Positions 9,501 to 17,741 are shown, counted from the first letter of the stretch. The stretch: 36,563 nucleotides of DNA from an uncultured Pseudomonadales bacterium (GCA_938036875.1 CALHVX010000032.1:1-36563), one strand, 5' to 3'. Notes: generated from the sequence alone by a model not told the origin. Numbers and translations are program-made.

Positions 9501-11249
9501 GCGCGTTTCTTCGTGCTGCACCGCGTAGGGGTGTTCAGAGATCACCTCAAAGCCTAGATGCTCCAGCACCGGAACCACTCGTGTTAAGGGCAGCAACTCA
9601 CCACGCACAAACAGCTTGAGGTTAACCTGTGCGAGTGGACACTCCGGGCGACGGTAGAAGCGCAGCGTTAGTGGCACCTGCGCGGAATCCGCAAAAATGG
9701 TGGGGTCTAGTTCGCTCAGCTCAACCAAATGTCGGATATCTTCACGTGCAGCCTCTGCGGCAAAGGCTTGCTGGTAATCCAGCGGTAAGGCATGGGCAAA
9801 GGGCAGCTCGCGCTTGCGATCACGCGCCGGCAGGCTTTTTACCAGTTCATCGTTCCAGTCTTGGGACAAGGCAACGATCTCGGTCTGTAACTGCTCTAGG
9901 TCCACCTCTAGATCGCGGTTAGGATCCACGCGCAAGATAAACTGCAAGCGTACCAACACACTCTCAGAAAAGTAGCTATCAAACTCTAGGTCACTGGCTT
10001 GCAAACGCTCTTGAAGCAAGTTGGCAATGTTGGTTCGAACCCGGGTGTTGAGCAAATCTCTCGGCAGGTAGACCAAGCAGGTGTAAAACAATCCGTAACG
10101 CCCAGGCCGCAAAAACACTTTGGTTTTGCGTCGCTCGTGCAAATGGGCAATGTCGGTTGCCGTGTTAAACAGCTCGTCTTCGCTGGCCTGCAACAACTCG
10201 TCTCTAGGATAGGTCGCCAGAACTTGCGCTAACGCTTTTGCATCAAAACTCTTTGGTCGATAGCCCGACCGCGCCATGACGTTAGCCACCTTCTGCCGCA
10301 GCACCGGAATGGTGTTCGGCTGCGCGGTGTAGACCGGTGAGGTATACAACCCCAAAAAGCCATCCTCGCCCACCACGTTGCCCGCACTGTCGAAGCGCTT
10401 AACCCCCACATAGTCAGGGTAAGCGGGCCGATGCACACGCGAAGGTGAGCCCGCCTTAGAAAAGCTAAGCAAAGTGGGTTCGAGCAAAAACTCCAAGGTG
10501 CTGGGTTTTAGCTCCGACAGCTCACGCTCGGTAGCCTGCGCTCGGCGGGTTAAAAAACCCAACTCTGAGCCTTCTTTCTGGCGCACCTTGCCTTCGGTGA
10601 AATCGAAGGAGCGATAACCCAAAAAAGTGAAATGATCCGCGCATAGCCAGTTGAGAAACTCACTGGCTTCTCGGTATTCAGCTGGGGATTGGTTGCCCAA
10701 GACGCTTGCTAGGCTCAGGGCTTTTTCGCGCATCGCCACATGGTCAGTCACAACCGCTGCCACATCGGACAAGGTTTCTTCTAAACCGCGAACCAACCCA
10801 GCGCTCTGTTGCGCATCCAATAGATCAACCTCAACAAAGATCAAGGTCTCATCCGCAGCCTCTTCGCTGGGCATATCGCGAAACTGCAAGGTCACGTTGT
10901 GCAGATAGCGTAGATTCAATCCCTGCCGAGATATTTCTAACAGCACGGAATCTGTAATGAACGGCATATCGGTAGTCAGTATCTTCACCACACTGCATTC
11001 AGCCCCATAACGTGCTGGCGCCACATCAACAACCGGTCGCTGCGCATCAAAGCTGGCAAAGGCTTCCCAGGCTTCCCAAGTTAGCTGGGTGTCTTGATCA
11101 ATGCTGCGGTCAATCAAGTCGTCAGCAACAACCCCTTGCCAAAACTTATCGGTAAACGCAGCGAGCTCGGCTGCATCTCGCACCGGCACCTTGGATGCCA
11201 GCGCTTGGGTAATGGTGGCTGCATATTGGGAGGGATGGGTTCGCGACAT
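6510..11249 (-). CDS. gdhB: NAD-specific glutamate dehydrogenase, large (GDH-180) type
   Basis: Oxidative deamination of L-glutamate to 2-oxoglutarate and ammonia with NAD+, in the cytoplasm. At 1579 residues it is slightly shorter than the ~1600 residues usual for this class. The long N-terminal region carries the ACT-like regulatory segments of the family (for example FITDSVLLEISRQGL). The catalytic core starts around residue 780 with GGIRWSDRLEDYRTEVLGL and GAKGGFVVK, followed by the nucleotide-binding part with IGIGDMGGDVFGNGMLRS (about 950) and VIGEGGNLGLT. The C-terminal ~450 residues are the helical domain typical of bacterial NAD-GDH. Enzymes of this class are allosterically regulated and used for amino-acid catabolism. 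It is monocistronic by position. The start at 11249 has GGAG 11 bases upstream. Confidence 0.96.
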   Translation of the reverse strand: MSRTHPSQYAATITQALASKVPVRDAAELAAFTDKFWQGVVADDLIDRSIDQDTQLTWEAWEAFASFDAQRPVVDVAPARYGAECSVVKILTTDMPFITDSVLLEISRQGLNLRYLHNVTLQFRDMPSEEAADETLIFVEVDLLDAQQSAGLVRGLEETLSDVAAVVTDHVAMREKALSLASVLGNQSPAEYREASEFLNWLCADHFTFLGYRSFDFTEGKVRQKEGSELGFLTRRAQATERELSELKPSTLEFLLEPTLLSFSKAGSPSRVHRPAYPDYVGVKRFDSAGNVVGEDGFLGLYTSPVYTAQPNTIPVLRQKVANVMARSGYRPKSFDAKALAQVLATYPRDELLQASEDELFNTATDIAHLHERRKTKVFLRPGRYGLFYTCLVYLPRDLLNTRVRTNIANLLQERLQASDLEFDSYFSESVLVRLQFILRVDPNRDLEVDLEQLQTEIVALSQDWNDELVKSLPARDRKRELPFAHALPLDYQQAFAAEAAREDIRHLVELSELDPTIFADSAQVPLTLRFYRRPECPLAQVNLKLFVRGELLPLTRVVPVLEHLGFEVISEHPYAVQHEETRYTIQDFLLQYPTDLPLADIGESFKQAFTAIWFGHAESDAFNRLILAEQLPWRDVVLLRAYAGYMRQASFGFERAFIAETLSKHGAAAKLLVQHFYGLLEPGGVEPTRSAELLQYLEDVPLLNEDRVLRLFMQLIDATLRSNFFQAQNPKLNIEQGAAPLVFKLAARELTALPLPRPLFEIYVYAPDVEGVHLRSSAIARGGIRWSDRLEDYRTEVLGLVKAQIVKNAVIVPSGAKGGFVVKTNRNDFDAAGWQAEGVRCYSRFISGLLALSDNLVEGEVVPPEDLVRRDGDDPYLVVAADKGTATFSDIANGIALQQNFWLGDAFASGGSVGYDHKKMGITAKGAWVSVQRHFRRLGVDPQADPITAIGIGDMGGDVFGNGMLRSQSMCLLAAFNHLHIFIDPNPNAQAAFAERQRLFDLPRSSWEDYNRDLISAGGGIFSRTQKSIPISSAMQQAFAIDAAELAPDELLRALLQAPVDLLWNGGIGTYIKATTESHAQVGDRANDVLRVNGNEVRARVIGEGGNLGLTHKGRIEFAQTGGLVNADFIDNAGGVDCSDHEVNVKIYLDQLTQRGELDGPERNQFLLAQQDAVADLVLANNFLQARCLSLAMDHSEGRIDEYNRLCLRLEQELEFDREEADFPSEELLDERQRSGSGLLSPELSTLLGYAKILLKQQLQSGALEQDPVISKVAAAEFPAALIEAYPQLLASHRLRDDIIITLAANRVIGYGGITLVNRVMAFTGCDAVSVVKAYWVLAELFQLEQRIDWLDALDAPVDAKRMALLDLMRWLRRSTRWVVHLFRDQVDVAALQAKFAPLVASLLADALPLCLSPWEQRRYQDRQTQLQLTPDHATEFVAPALGHEMFSLLPIAFAAAQTGHPVASVAGTYQALSETLDFAGLNKFLMDLHTGNHWRDMERDALQDDLCQQQLELTVCITNADVAPLVWLASHEDFVASWRSVLADVRLDADEDLAGIAMTVRKLVDLVQHQLAISATP

Positions 11250-11352
11250 AGCAAATTGCGCTCCGTTGCAATCTGTGAAATGGATATAGAACGGCTGCTA
11301 GTGTAGAACAAAGCCCAAAGCATAAGCGCCACGTACTTCGCGGATTTTGACC

Positions 11353-12243
11353 ATGACCTATCAAGCCGGCTGCAAATCGCTACAGGTTCCTGACCCGGCC
11401 TTGGATATCGCGTTTCCGCTCTATCTGTTTTACCCCACACAGGCGACAGCCAAGCCAGCAAAGCTTGGACCTTATCACCTAGACGTGGCGATGCAGGCTC
11501 CGTTGGCCAGCGGCAATCACCGGTTGATCCTAATCTCACACGGCTCCGGCGGTTCACCCTTGGTCTACCGCCTGCTGGCCATCTTTTTAGCCCAGCAGGG
11601 CTTTGTTGTAGCCTGCCCAGAGCATCCACACAATAATCGTAGCGACAACAGTTGGGAGGCTACGCTCAACAACTTAGAGCACCGCCCCCGACACTTGCAA
11701 CTGGCACTGGACACCGTCAGCACCCACCCGCAAATGGTTCAAGGACTAGCGGCCTGTGTGGCACAACAGCAGGTAGGCGTCATCGGGCACTCCATGGGCG
11801 GCTATACCGCACTAGCGCTAGCGGGCGGTGCACCCCATACCCAACACCAAAAGCCGGCGTTGCCAGTACAGCCCGTGGCCGTACCCCAGGACCCACGTAT
11901 TGGGGCCTTGGTGTTGCTGGCCCCCGCCACGGTTTGGTTTGCCGCGCCAGGTAATCTGGACAAGGTAAGCGCTCCCAGCTTGCTTATTAGCGGCGGCCAA
12001 GACACCCAGATACCACCCTGGCAAATGGCGCTACTAAGCGCCGCCTTTGCACCTGGGGTGTTAAGGGCGCACCAGCAAGAGCCTAACGCAGGGCACTACA
12101 GCTTCTTAAGCCCGTTTCCCGCCGCTATGGCGGTACCCGGGTTTCCCCCGGCGCAAGATCCACCCGGGTTCGATCGAGAGACCTTTTTGGCGCAACTAAA
12201 CCAAAGCATCTGCGCTTTTTTTACTCAGCACCTTCTCGGTTAA
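11353..12243 (+). CDS. Alpha/beta hydrolase, dienelactone-hydrolase/PAF-acetylhydrolase-like
   Basis: A soluble serine hydrolase of 296 residues without a signal peptide. Visible elements are ISHGSGGSPLVYR (oxyanion region), the nucleophile elbow GHSMGGYTALALAGG, an acid loop GGQDTQIPPWQM, and a late His in AGHYSFLSPFP. The order fits predicted dienelactone hydrolases and platelet-activating-factor acetylhydrolase-like enzymes; the substrate cannot be read from sequence. The ATG at 11353 is used; a TTG two codons earlier (11347) is possible, and neither has a convincing Shine-Dalgarno. It is divergent from the glutamate dehydrogenase across a gap of about 100 bases in which I see no clear promoter. 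Confidence 0.82.
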   Translation: MTYQAGCKSLQVPDPALDIAFPLYLFYPTQATAKPAKLGPYHLDVAMQAPLASGNHRLILISHGSGGSPLVYRLLAIFLAQQGFVVACPEHPHNNRSDNSWEATLNNLEHRPRHLQLALDTVSTHPQMVQGLAACVAQQQVGVIGHSMGGYTALALAGGAPHTQHQKPALPVQPVAVPQDPRIGALVLLAPATVWFAAPGNLDKVSAPSLLISGGQDTQIPPWQMALLSAAFAPGVLRAHQQEPNAGHYSFLSPFPAAMAVPGFPPAQDPPGFDRETFLAQLNQSICAFFTQHLLG

Positions 12244-12283
12244 CCTTGGTACCCAACCTTTAGCCAACACCAGGACCGCTAGC

Positions 12284-12538
12284 ATGAGCATCATAGAATT
12301 CTCGGCCGTCGAAAAAGAAATCATCATCAACAAGATCAAGCTGTACTTTAACGAGGAGCTGGAGCAAAAAATTGGTCAGTTTGACGCGGAGTTCTTGCTC
12401 AACTTTTTTTCGGAAGAGGTAGGCAGCTACTTCTATAACCGCGGACTCTATGACGCACGCGCGGTCATTGAAGAACGCTTAGAAACAATTGATGAAGCCA
12501 TCTATAGCATCGAGAAACCAACGGATGCTCCGCGCTAG
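12284..12538 (+). CDS. DUF2164 family protein
   Basis: An 84-residue acidic cytoplasmic protein. The family pattern is seen in the conserved FFSEEVGSYFYNRGLYDA segment in the middle and the flanking helices (VIEERLETIDEAIYSIE). The molecular function of DUF2164 is not known. AGGA lies upstream of the ATG. It starts 40 bases after the hydrolase and could be co-transcribed with it. It converges on the DUF1330 gene with a 25-base gap. Confidence 0.85.
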   Translation: MSIIEFSAVEKEIIINKIKLYFNEELEQKIGQFDAEFLLNFFSEEVGSYFYNRGLYDARAVIEERLETIDEAIYSIEKPTDAPR

Positions 12539-12563
12539 AACTAGACCTGGAACTAAACCCAGC

Positions 12564-12989
12564 CTATGCACGGGGCAATATTTGATCCATCTCTAGCAAG
12601 CGGCTGTCGGCCAAGGCGGCCGCTCGAATAGGTGCGATGGCCTGATAATCTGGGTCTGCCATCATCTCAACAAACTGGCGGCGGGTGGGATAGCGCACCA
12701 AAATCACGATATCCCAATCGTCTAGACCGCCATCCTGGGCAGGGATCAGGCTGTGCAACGCACGCCCCATCCAGATGGGGTCACCACCAAACCGCGGCTG
12801 CAGCTTCGCAAACGCCTTGCCGTAAACACCGTAGGCTTCGCGACCGGATAGATTGTCCACCCCAAAGCCCGGTTCAGCGATCTCGCGGTAGCGCAGCATA
12901 TTGAGCATCACAACCGGCGCCTCTAAATCGCCACCTTGCATCTCGGCAAGGGCATCAGACTCAAGGCGGCCGCCCTTCATAATTTTCAT
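12564..12989 (-). CDS. DUF1330 domain-containing protein
   Basis: A ferredoxin-like (dimeric alpha/beta barrel) small protein. The segments PVVMLNMLRYRE near the N-terminus and WDIVILVRYPTRRQFVEMMADPDYQ in the middle are typical of DUF1330, whose role is unknown. The start is uncertain: the ATG at 12989 is preferred over a GTG at 13001 and an ATG at 12980, and none has a clear ribosome binding site. Convergent with DUF2164. Confidence 0.82.
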   Translation of the reverse strand: MKIMKGGRLESDALAEMQGGDLEAPVVMLNMLRYREIAEPGFGVDNLSGREAYGVYGKAFAKLQPRFGGDPIWMGRALHSLIPAQDGGLDDWDIVILVRYPTRRQFVEMMADPDYQAIAPIRAAALADSRLLEMDQILPRA

Positions 12990-13039
12990 AAAACTAAGCA
13001 CTCGACGATATCAGTCAACCTAGTGTTACTCTGCGGCCC

Positions 13040-13064
13040 GCTATGTGTCCAGCTATGTGTCCAG
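13040..13064. repeat. Tandem duplication of a 12-bp unit
   Basis: The unit CTATGTGTCCAG occurs twice in perfect head-to-tail array (13041-13052 and 13053-13064), with the preceding G extending the match by one base. It lies between DUF1330 and the racemase-like gene. A recent slippage duplication or a paired binding site would both explain it. Confidence 0.9.
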
Positions 13065-13087
13065 CCACGCAAGTTCTGGAACAATAC

Positions 13088-13100
13088 TGACCTCAGGTCA
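13088..13100. promoter_or_regulatory. Perfect 13-bp palindrome, candidate operator
   Basis: TGACCT-C-AGGTCA is a perfect inverted repeat (6-1-6) centred 31 bases upstream of the ATG of the racemase-like gene. Its position and symmetry fit an operator for a dimeric regulator. No regulator gene is adjacent, so the factor is unknown. Confidence 0.4.
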
Positions 13101-13124
13101 AAACCAATAGGCCCCAACCAACCC

Positions 13125-13838
13125 ATGAAGATCGCGTTTTTGCACACCGCTGCCATTCACCAACAGACCTTTGATGCATTGCTCAGCAACGCACAAGCTG
13201 AGGTGTTGCACCGCATCGAACCTAGCTGGCTTGCTCAAGCTCAAACCGATGGACTAACACCGGTATTACGCCAGGAGGTCCTTGAGGGTTTGAGAAGCCT
13301 GGCGCAGCGCGCCGATGCCGTGGTTTGCACCTGCACCACTTTGGGTCCCGTGGTTGATGAACTGATTGACGAGCAAGCGGGTGAACACCAAGTTAGCAAC
13401 GCGTTTCGTATTGACTACCCCATGATGCAGGTGGCGGCTGCGACCCCTGGGCGAGTGATGCTAGCCGTTTGCTTGGACAGCACCGCGCAACCTAGCTCCG
13501 AAATGTTGGAGCGCGCTTATGCTGCGGAAGCAGCCACACCAAACTATGTGGTCCAACATTGCAGGGACGCCTGGCCTCATTTTGAGCAGCACAACCAAAC
13601 AGAGTTCGATCAAAGCATTGCGGATACCCTGGTCGCCGCGGTGGCGGAGGCTGAGCAGGGAGATGGCAAGATTGAGTGCATCGTGTTGGCTCAGGCCTCC
13701 ATGGCCAGTGCCGCTAAGCACATCATCGAACGCATTCCCGGTGACATCAAAGTGCTTCGCTCTCCACCCTTGGCCGTCATGCACGCCCTGTTGCTCGCCG
13801 CAGAGCACCCTAGAGAGGGTATAGTTCGTTCGACATGA
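13125..13838 (+). CDS. Asp/Glu/hydantoin racemase superfamily protein with single catalytic-type Cys site
   Basis: A 237-residue cytoplasmic protein of the aspartate/glutamate racemase fold. The N-terminal strand KIAFLHTAAI and the CTCTTLGP segment (C68 and C70) mark the first catalytic site. The second site, where two-base racemases carry a Cys, reads IVLAQASMA and has no Cys. Racemisation by the two-cysteine mechanism is therefore unlikely; a decarboxylase-like or other lyase role is possible, but this is inference. The ATG at 13125 is chosen because the open frame upstream runs antisense into DUF1330. The gene ends in an ATGA overlap with the following hydrolase, so translation is probably coupled. 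Confidence 0.75.
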   Translation: MKIAFLHTAAIHQQTFDALLSNAQAEVLHRIEPSWLAQAQTDGLTPVLRQEVLEGLRSLAQRADAVVCTCTTLGPVVDELIDEQAGEHQVSNAFRIDYPMMQVAAATPGRVMLAVCLDSTAQPSSEMLERAYAAEAATPNYVVQHCRDAWPHFEQHNQTEFDQSIADTLVAAVAEAEQGDGKIECIVLAQASMASAAKHIIERIPGDIKVLRSPPLAVMHALLLAAEHPREGIVRST

Positions 13839-14845
13839 AATTTTTCGTTACCTTTTTCAAATACACGGGCCTGTCGCTGGTGGTGCTTGCCGCCATTGGC
13901 GCCCTGTACCAGGTTGTTGCAACAAAGTCCGACCAAGCAAAGTTCCCAGCGCCGGGCGAGCTATACACCATTGACGGCCTAGCAATGCATCTCGATTGTC
14001 GAGGCACAGGTGAACCTACGGTTATTCTCGAAGCAGGGCTTACGTCCGGCTCTGCCAGCTGGGGTCTAGTACAGGACCCAATCGCTCAGCAAACCCAGGT
14101 TTGCGCCTACGATCGGGCTGGCATGGACTGGAGCGAGTTGGGTGATAGCAATATTAGTGCACCCGACGTTGCCCAACGCCTACACAAGCTTTTGGTGAAA
14201 GCAGAAGTAGCGCCACCTTACTTACTTGTTGGTATGTCTGCAGGGGGCGTCTTCGTACGAGAGTTCTATCACCAGCACCCGGACGATATCGAGGGCATGG
14301 TGCTCGTGGATTCATCCCACGAGCAACAGGGTAACCGCCTACCTACTGAAGACAGCCTAGCAAAAATGAATCAACTGCTGTCAGCCTGCCAGTGGTTTCA
14401 ACCCCTTGGCGTAGTGCGCGCCGCTGGACTGGTTTCGCGCTTTGTTGATCAGTACGAGCTACCCCAGCCAATGCAGCAAGTCATGCTGGCCAACATGGAT
14501 TACTCGCACAGCTGCAAAGCCATGCTCGCTGAGAGCCGTGGTTTTGGAGATGAGGTAACAGACACACAACCACCAGCCAGCCTCGGCGACCTACCCTTAA
14601 CCGTACTGACCCAGGGCATTGAGCCTACCGGCATCGCAGAATTAAGGATGAGCGACGAAGAAGCGCGCGCGCAGCGCAAGATATGGAACGAGCTACAGCT
14701 GGAGCTCACCAACCTATCCAGCCGCGGGCGGCACCTAGTGGCCGAACGCAGCGGCCATATGATTCACCTGCAGCAACCCGAGCTGGTTGTTCAAGAGATC
14801 AAATCTATGGTGCTGCAGATACGCGACGAGATGCCCCACCACTAG
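13835..14845 (+). CDS. Alpha/beta hydrolase with N-terminal membrane anchor
   Basis: A 336-residue hydrolase. Residues ~5-30 form a hydrophobic segment (signal anchor or uncleaved signal), putting the catalytic domain on the periplasmic side. Markers are LDCRGTGEPTVILEAG, AYDRAGMDWSE, a nucleophile elbow GMSAGGVFVREF, and a late catalytic His in GHMIHLQQPELVV. The elbow has Met before Ser, which is allowed in the family. The substrate is unknown. It overlaps the racemase-like gene by ATGA (13835-13838), a strong sign of joint expression. It is followed by a 105-base gap before the P450. Confidence 0.85.
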   Translation: MKFFVTFFKYTGLSLVVLAAIGALYQVVATKSDQAKFPAPGELYTIDGLAMHLDCRGTGEPTVILEAGLTSGSASWGLVQDPIAQQTQVCAYDRAGMDWSELGDSNISAPDVAQRLHKLLVKAEVAPPYLLVGMSAGGVFVREFYHQHPDDIEGMVLVDSSHEQQGNRLPTEDSLAKMNQLLSACQWFQPLGVVRAAGLVSRFVDQYELPQPMQQVMLANMDYSHSCKAMLAESRGFGDEVTDTQPPASLGDLPLTVLTQGIEPTGIAELRMSDEEARAQRKIWNELQLELTNLSSRGRHLVAERSGHMIHLQQPELVVQEIKSMVLQIRDEMPHH

Positions 14846-14884
14846 CAGTACAAGCCAAGGTACTTCAGGGCAATCCCGATAAAC

Positions 14885-14890
14885 TTGACA
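14885..14890 (+). promoter_or_regulatory. Consensus -35 hexamer upstream of the P450 gene
   Basis: TTGACA matches the sigma-70 -35 consensus perfectly, 60 bases before the P450 ATG. The -10 position at 16-18 bases spacing is poor (CAGTGT at 17). Either this is chance or the promoter depends on an activator; the adjacent AraC-type gene would be an obvious candidate. Confidence 0.25.
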
Positions 14891-14950
14891 TAAATTTCTC
14901 AACTGGCCAGTGTTGGAGCGAACTCTAGTATTGAAACCATAGGATTACGC

Positions 14951-16258
14951 ATGGCTGAGCAAACCCCACCCAAAGTGCCTTACGCCCCGGTGACCCCGGA
15001 ATCCTTAGACGACATCAATTTTCTCAGCGCTGATCTGCAGCACTGCCCGTACCACGCCTACAAGATGCTGCGCGAAGAAGCGCCGGTGTGGCAGGACCCC
15101 ATCACCGGGTTTTATGTGGTCACTCGCTTTGATGATCTGCGTAGCGTGTTGCTCAACACCGATGCCTTTAACAATGGTGCCAAGGCTGAAGGCCAGGGCG
15201 GCAGCCGCGAGGCACTAGATGCCGACCGCGCGGTACGCATGCGCGCGCTGTACGAGGAGAAGGGCTGGTTACCCGCACCAACCTTGGCCGGGCGCGATGA
15301 CCCCAACCACAAAGAGATGCGCTCGATGTTCAACGAAGCCTTTCGCCCCAAGCGCATCGAAGCCATGGACCCCTTTGTTGAAGCCACCGCGTACAAGCTG
15401 GTTGATGCCTTTTTAGACGATGGCCATTGCGACTGGATGCAACAGATGGCGGTACCGCTGCCATTGATTGTCATTGGCAAGCAGGTGGGCGTGCCCGAAG
15501 AAGACATTTGGCAAATAAAAGCCTGGACCGACGCTTGGGTACAGCGCTTGGGCATGATGCAAACCGAAGAAGAAGAACGCTGGTCGGTTGAGATGGAGAT
15601 CGAAGCGCAACATTACTTCCAACCAAAATTTGAAGCCCTGCGTAAAAACCCAGACGACAGCCTGCTGAGCGATATGGTGAACCGGGTTATCCCAGAATGG
15701 GGCCGACCGTTAAACGACAACGAGCTCCACGCCGAGATGATGGCGGATACCTTTGTGGGTGGTTCAGAAACCACCACCAACGCCATTGCCTACGGCGTTA
15801 AGCTGCTCATCGAAAACCCCAACGCCTGGGACATGCTGAAGTCGGACCCAGACAAATATATGCGCAACTTTATCGAAGAGGTGTTGCGCCTAGAGAGCCC
15901 GGTCCAAGGTTTGTTTCGCTGGGCTAAAAACGACTTTGAATTGCAGGGTGTCACCATACCTGCTGGCGCTATGTTGAACGTTCGTTATGCCGCGGCCAAT
16001 CGGGATGGCGCAGAGTTCGAAAACCCTGAAGCGCTGGACCTAGAGCGTGACAAGCCAGGCAGACACCTGGCCTTTGGTTCAGGCATCCATCACTGCTTGG
16101 GTGCACCCTTAGCTCGTCGCGAGATGCACTGGTCGTTTCGAGCCCTGGTGGATCGCATAGACAGCATGCAATTTGCGCCGGGCAAGAACGACTTCAAGCA
16201 AGCCCCAAACTTTGCTCTGCGAGCACTGGAAGCGCTGCATATTGAGTTCACAGTCTAG
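14951..16258 (+). CDS. Cytochrome P450
   Basis: A soluble bacterial class I-type haem monooxygenase of 435 residues. The I-helix oxygen-binding stretch is FVGGSETTTNA (about 268-278), the ExxR motif is E310-R313 in EEVLRLESP, and the haem-thiolate loop is FGSGIHHCLG with C382 as ligand. It has no membrane anchor. Such enzymes need a ferredoxin and a reductase; neither lies nearby. The substrate cannot be inferred; terpene, steroid and fatty-acid hydroxylases all share this layout. AGGA precedes the ATG. Its stop overlaps the probable start of the frameshifted AraC-type gene, suggesting that they once formed one transcript. Confidence 0.95.
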   Translation: MAEQTPPKVPYAPVTPESLDDINFLSADLQHCPYHAYKMLREEAPVWQDPITGFYVVTRFDDLRSVLLNTDAFNNGAKAEGQGGSREALDADRAVRMRALYEEKGWLPAPTLAGRDDPNHKEMRSMFNEAFRPKRIEAMDPFVEATAYKLVDAFLDDGHCDWMQQMAVPLPLIVIGKQVGVPEEDIWQIKAWTDAWVQRLGMMQTEEEERWSVEMEIEAQHYFQPKFEALRKNPDDSLLSDMVNRVIPEWGRPLNDNELHAEMMADTFVGGSETTTNAIAYGVKLLIENPNAWDMLKSDPDKYMRNFIEEVLRLESPVQGLFRWAKNDFELQGVTIPAGAMLNVRYAAANRDGAEFENPEALDLERDKPGRHLAFGSGIHHCLGAPLARREMHWSFRALVDRIDSMQFAPGKNDFKQAPNFALRALEALHIEFTV

Positions 16259-17166
16259 CGCCCGCTCAAACTACAGTCGCCGCATCAACCGGGTGGTCAA
16301 CCACCTGGCGGCGCACCCAGCACAACGCTTTAGTATTGCGCAGCTTGCCGAACTCGCCAACTTCTCGGACTTTCACTTTCATCGGCTGTTCAAAGCTTAC
16401 ACCGGCGGAGCTAGCGCGCCGGTTAAGGCTCGAGCGCGCCGCCGCAGATCTGATCTACCAGCGCGAGCCGTCCATTACCGACCTAGCACTGAGCTTAGGT
16501 TTCTCCAGTAGCGCCAACTTCGCCAAGGCCTTCACCGCCCACTTTGGTGTTGCTCCCAGTCGCTATGCAGCCAGCCGCCGGCCGACCAAGGGCGCTAACA
16601 ACAGCAAGCCAGGAAAGGCGCCAGCCGACCAAACTAAGGATACTGGCATCAGCACCTCGGTTAGGAGGTCAAAACAACCCTTAGAAAGTCCAGGGCTGAG
16701 CGTTGTTATCGAGGAGCAACCGCCGATTCATCTAGCTTACGTACGCCACCTAGGCCCCTATCAACCGGAGATCATTACGGCACTTTTTGCACAGCTTGAA
16801 GGATGGGCAGCAAAAACCCAGCACAGCTCTGACCTCACCTATGGCATTACTTGGTCAGACTCTAGCGTCGCTGAGCCCGAAACTTGGCGCTACGACGCCG
16901 CGATGGCGGTAACCGCAGAGACCCAAGCCAGCGCTGGTGTTGATGTGCAAACTCTAGCGGCCGGCAAGCTGGCCGTGCTTAAGCTGACCCTTAGCCCACC
17001 GGACTACAGCCCGATCGCTCGAGCCTGGGATGACCTATTAAGTGAGTGGCTGCCTGGCAGCGGATGGCAGCCGGCACATCGCCCAAGCTTCGAACGTTAC
17101 CACCAAAGCGCCAACGGCAAGCAAACCCAGATGGAACTCTGCTTGCCAATTGAACCCAATCGATAA
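16242..17166 (+). pseudogene. AraC-type regulator with GyrI-like domain, frameshifted in the HTH
   Basis: Two frames together make one protein. The upstream frame encodes RRINRVVNHLAAHP, then FSDFHFHRLFKAYTG, the first helix-turn-helix of AraC/Rob-type regulators. After 16406 the homology continues in the next frame (from 16408) with ELARRLRLERAA, then ITDLALSLGFSSSANFAKAF. An intact GyrI-like small-molecule-binding domain follows (about 16690-17166). The upstream frame stops at 16509-16511. Relatives have about seven residues between the GE and RLRLE elements; here the spacing is 11 nt short, matching the frame change, so an 11-nt deletion is the simplest explanation. The start is uncertain: TTG at 16242 is only a suggestion. 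A sequencing or assembly error would give the same picture. Confidence 0.78.
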
Positions 17167-17177
17167 GGAACACACCC

Positions 17178-17660
17178 ATGGCGGATCAAGCCCAACTCAA
17201 CTTTATCGGCCAGGTTAATTCGGCCCCAGATCACCAGGGTTTTGCTATTACCTTGAACCCGACGCTGGCAGATGGACTGCAAGGGCTAAACGATTTCAGC
17301 CATGCGCTGGTGTTGTGGTGGGCGGACCAAGCCGATAGCGCAACTGACCGCAGTGAGCTGATTTGCCCCAAGCCTTATCGCAACAACCCAGAGGATGTTG
17401 GTGTCTTCGGTTCACGCTCACCCGCACGGCCAAACCCCATTGGCCTATCGGTCATCCAGATCGCCAGCATCGATGTGGCGTCCGCCACCATTTTTACCTA
17501 CTTTATCGATACCGAACCCGGCACCCCCGTTATCGATGTGAAGCCTTACTTCCCCGCATCGGACCTTGTAACCAGCGCTACCACACCACAATGGTGTCAG
17601 CATTGGCCTAAGAGTTGGGAGCAATCCGCCAGCTTCGACTGGGCTCAAGAATTTGAGTAA
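17178..17660 (+). CDS. trmO: tRNA (N6-threonylcarbamoyladenosine-37) methyltransferase TrmO family
   Basis: A SAM-dependent methyltransferase that forms m6t6A at position 37 of certain tRNAs. The UPF0066/TsaA hallmark GVFGSRSPARPNPIGLS is at residues 75-91, followed by GTPVIDVKPYFP near 135. At 160 residues it consists of the TsaA-like core without the longer C-terminal domain seen in E. coli TrmO, which is common. Divergent TrmO homologues modify other substrates, so the tRNA assignment is by family. The ATG at 17178 has AAGGA upstream and starts 11 bases after the frameshifted regulator. Confidence 0.85.
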   Translation: MADQAQLNFIGQVNSAPDHQGFAITLNPTLADGLQGLNDFSHALVLWWADQADSATDRSELICPKPYRNNPEDVGVFGSRSPARPNPIGLSVIQIASIDVASATIFTYFIDTEPGTPVIDVKPYFPASDLVTSATTPQWCQHWPKSWEQSASFDWAQEFE

Positions 17661-17741
17661 CCCTTAGTAAGACCTATAAGTAGCGCTGGGGTAGGGCATT
17701 TGTTAATTTTGATGCTCGAATTCTCAGCAGGACATCCAGGC

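Noticed and set aside
12936-13124. A 63-residue N-terminal extension of the racemase-like protein
   Set aside because: It runs antisense to the DUF1330 start, has no family similarity, and the KIAFLHTAAI strand begins right at the ATG at 13125.
16336-16407. Treating the second frame of the AraC-type gene as an independent start
   Set aside because: Its first ~24 residues are a shadow of the real helix-turn-helix frame and have no family similarity.
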